Origin: an uncultured Oscillospiraceae bacterium
GTDB taxonomy: Bacteria; Bacillota; Clostridia; Oscillospirales; Oscillospiraceae
Direction: 5' to 3'
Assembly (NCBI GenBank): GCA_944385065.1
Contig: CALWVX010000119.1
Span: 1-5,495 of the forward strand
DNA length: 5,495 nt
The notes under the pieces were generated by a model, which searched no databases, was not told the origin of the DNA, and worked only from the letters and a program-made list of their open reading frames with translations. The position numbers and the translations under genes are program-made. Each line of letters begins with the position of its first letter. The first letter of the stretch is position 1. Shown piece after piece: positions 4,496-5,495 of the stretch.

Positions 4496-5107
4496 ATGGA
4501 ACAGCTCTGGCTGGTGGATACTCCGGATGGCCCTGTCTCCGTGCGCCTGCAGCGCAAGCGGGTTAAAAATCTGAACCTGCGGGTGGGGACGGACGGAGTT
4601 GTGTCCCTTTCCATCCCCATGCGGTTTCCACTGTCCCGGGCGGAGGATTTTCTCCGGGAGAAAAGCGACTGGATCGCCCGGACCCTGGCCCGGCAGAGGG
4701 CTCGTCAGGTTGATCCCATGCCGCCGGTGAGCTGGGAAATGTGTGTCCGGCGTCTGGAGGAGGCCCTGGACCGGGTCTATCCTCTGGCGGCCTCCCTGGG
4801 GGTGCCGCGCCCCCCTTTAAAGGTTCGAGCCCTGAAGAGCCAGTGGGGCAACTGCCACTGGGCAAGGGGATATATTACGCTGAACGCCGCCCTGGCCCGC
4901 TGTCCGGAGGGACTTCGGGACTATGTGGCCCTTCACGAGCTGATCCATTTTCTCCACCACGACCACGGCCCCGGCTTTTATGCCAGAATGGACGAGCTCA
5001 TGCCAGATTGGCGCCGGCGGCGCCGGATGCTGCGGAGCTATGCCGCCGCGCTGGAGGAGCCAGTCCAAAAAGAGAAGCGGCCGCGGGCAGTCAGCCCGAC
5101 AGTTTGA
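4496..5107 (+). CDS. YgjP-type zinc metallopeptidase (M48-like, DUF45/WLM group)
   Basis: A 203-residue soluble protein predicted to be a zinc-dependent peptidase or metalloprotein of the YgjP-like family. The N-terminal half carries the family's strand-rich part with KRVKNLNLRV (21-30) and VSLSIPMRFP (36-45). The core reads KSQWGNCHWARGYITLNAAL (114-133), followed by the zinc site HELIH (147-151) and the downstream HDHGPGFY (155-162). His147, His151 and His157 are the likely zinc ligands and Glu148 the catalytic base, matching the family spacing HExxH-x5-H. An Arg-rich stretch, DWRRRRRMLR (171-180), follows. The frame stays open up to TTG 4352, but that would read through the terminator hairpin; ATG 4496, with GGGAGG (4480-4485) 10 bases upstream, is chosen. 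No signal peptide. The physiological substrate of this family is poorly known. Twenty-three bases separate it from rarA, suggesting co-transcription. Confidence 0.9.
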   Translation: MEQLWLVDTPDGPVSVRLQRKRVKNLNLRVGTDGVVSLSIPMRFPLSRAEDFLREKSDWIARTLARQRARQVDPMPPVSWEMCVRRLEEALDRVYPLAASLGVPRPPLKVRALKSQWGNCHWARGYITLNAALARCPEGLRDYVALHELIHFLHHDHGPGFYARMDELMPDWRRRRRMLRSYAAALEEPVQKEKRPRAVSPTV

Positions 5108-5130
5108 CAACATCAAAAGGATGTGTTCCC

Positions 5131-5495
5131 ATGACGTATCGCCCATTGGCGGATGAAATTCGCCCCCAGACGCTGGATGAAGTGGTGGGGCAGACCCACA
5201 TTCTGGGGAAAGACGGCCTGCTGCGGCGGATTGTGGAGAGCGGCAGCATTCCCAATCTGATTTTTTACGGCCCCTCCGGTACAGGCAAGACAACCGTGGC
5301 CAACATCATTGCCCGGCGGACCAATCGTCCCCTCCACCGGCTGAACGCCACCACAGCCTCCATCTCCGACATCAAGGACATCACGTCGGAGATCGGGACC
5401 CTGATGGCCCCGGAGGGGGTGCTGCTGTATCTGGATGAGATCCAGTATTTCAACAAGAAGCAGCAGCAGTCCCTGCTGGAATTTATGGAGGACGG
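5131..5495 (+). CDS. rarA: Replication-associated recombination protein A (RarA/MgsA AAA+ ATPase), 3' truncated by the window edge
   Basis: The first 121 residues of a protein that is usually about 420-440 long. RarA is an AAA+ ATPase of the clamp-loader-like group that acts at stalled replication forks together with single-stranded DNA-binding protein. Seen: the N-terminal YRPLADEIRPQTLDEVVGQ (3-21), the Walker A GPSGTGKT (47-54) and the Walker B LLYLDEIQYFNKKQQQSLLE (98-117). The LDEIQYFNKKQQQ form is what I associate with clostridial members, where many other bacteria have FIDEIHRFNKAQQD. The start ATG 5131 has AAAGGA (5116-5121) 9 bases upstream. It follows the metallopeptidase gene by 23 bases with no terminator between. 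The reading frame is intact to the last base. Confidence 0.93.
   Translation, partial: MTYRPLADEIRPQTLDEVVGQTHILGKDGLLRRIVESGSIPNLIFYGPSGTGKTTVANIIARRTNRPLHRLNATTASISDIKDITSEIGTLMAPEGVLLYLDEIQYFNKKQQQSLLEFMED

Overview
The window looks like a chromosomal segment from a GC-rich, spore-forming, anaerobic Firmicute, probably of the Oscillospiraceae/Ruminococcaceae clostridia. Four things support this: a sodium-pumping decarboxylase membrane subunit, a YlbJ sporulation membrane protein, Gram-positive-type strong Shine-Dalgarno sites (AGGAGG-like), and a clostridial-type RarA ending in LDEIQYFNKKQQQ rather than the proteobacterial form. The family placement is inference from protein style; no marker RNA is present. 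There are no tRNAs, rRNAs, CRISPR arrays, insertion sequences or phage genes.

Layout. (1) 1-1125, plus strand: the 3' part of a sodium-translocating decarboxylase beta subunit gene, then a 45-residue OadG-like small membrane subunit, closed by a strong hairpin that can terminate transcription from both sides. (2) 1142-1460, minus strand: a short DUF6514-like gene with its own likely promoter. (3) 1461-1578: non-coding, with an imperfect inverted-repeat structure. (4) 1579-3046, minus strand: a two-gene unit, ylbJ then a 70-residue four-cysteine protein, ending in a strong terminator. (5) 3047-3193: the divergent intergenic region, with a perfect 14-bp palindrome next to a likely promoter. (6) 3194-4403, plus strand: an ECF sigma factor gene that overlaps by 20 bases a gene for a single-pass membrane protein, probably its anti-sigma factor, then a terminator. 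(7) 4414 to the end, plus strand: a promoter embedded at the edge of that terminator, a 5' leader hairpin, a YgjP-type zinc metallopeptidase gene and the 5' part of rarA.

Working together: the first two genes form part of a sodium-pumping decarboxylase that turns decarboxylation energy into a sodium gradient. The sigma/anti-sigma pair is a self-contained envelope-signalling module; its anti-sigma partner has no zinc-binding anti-sigma motif and carries an extracytoplasmic domain I cannot assign to a named family. This is the least characterised and most interesting part of the window. Three translation starts were moved from the longest open frame to positions backed by ribosome binding sites (ylbJ, the sigma gene, the metallopeptidase).
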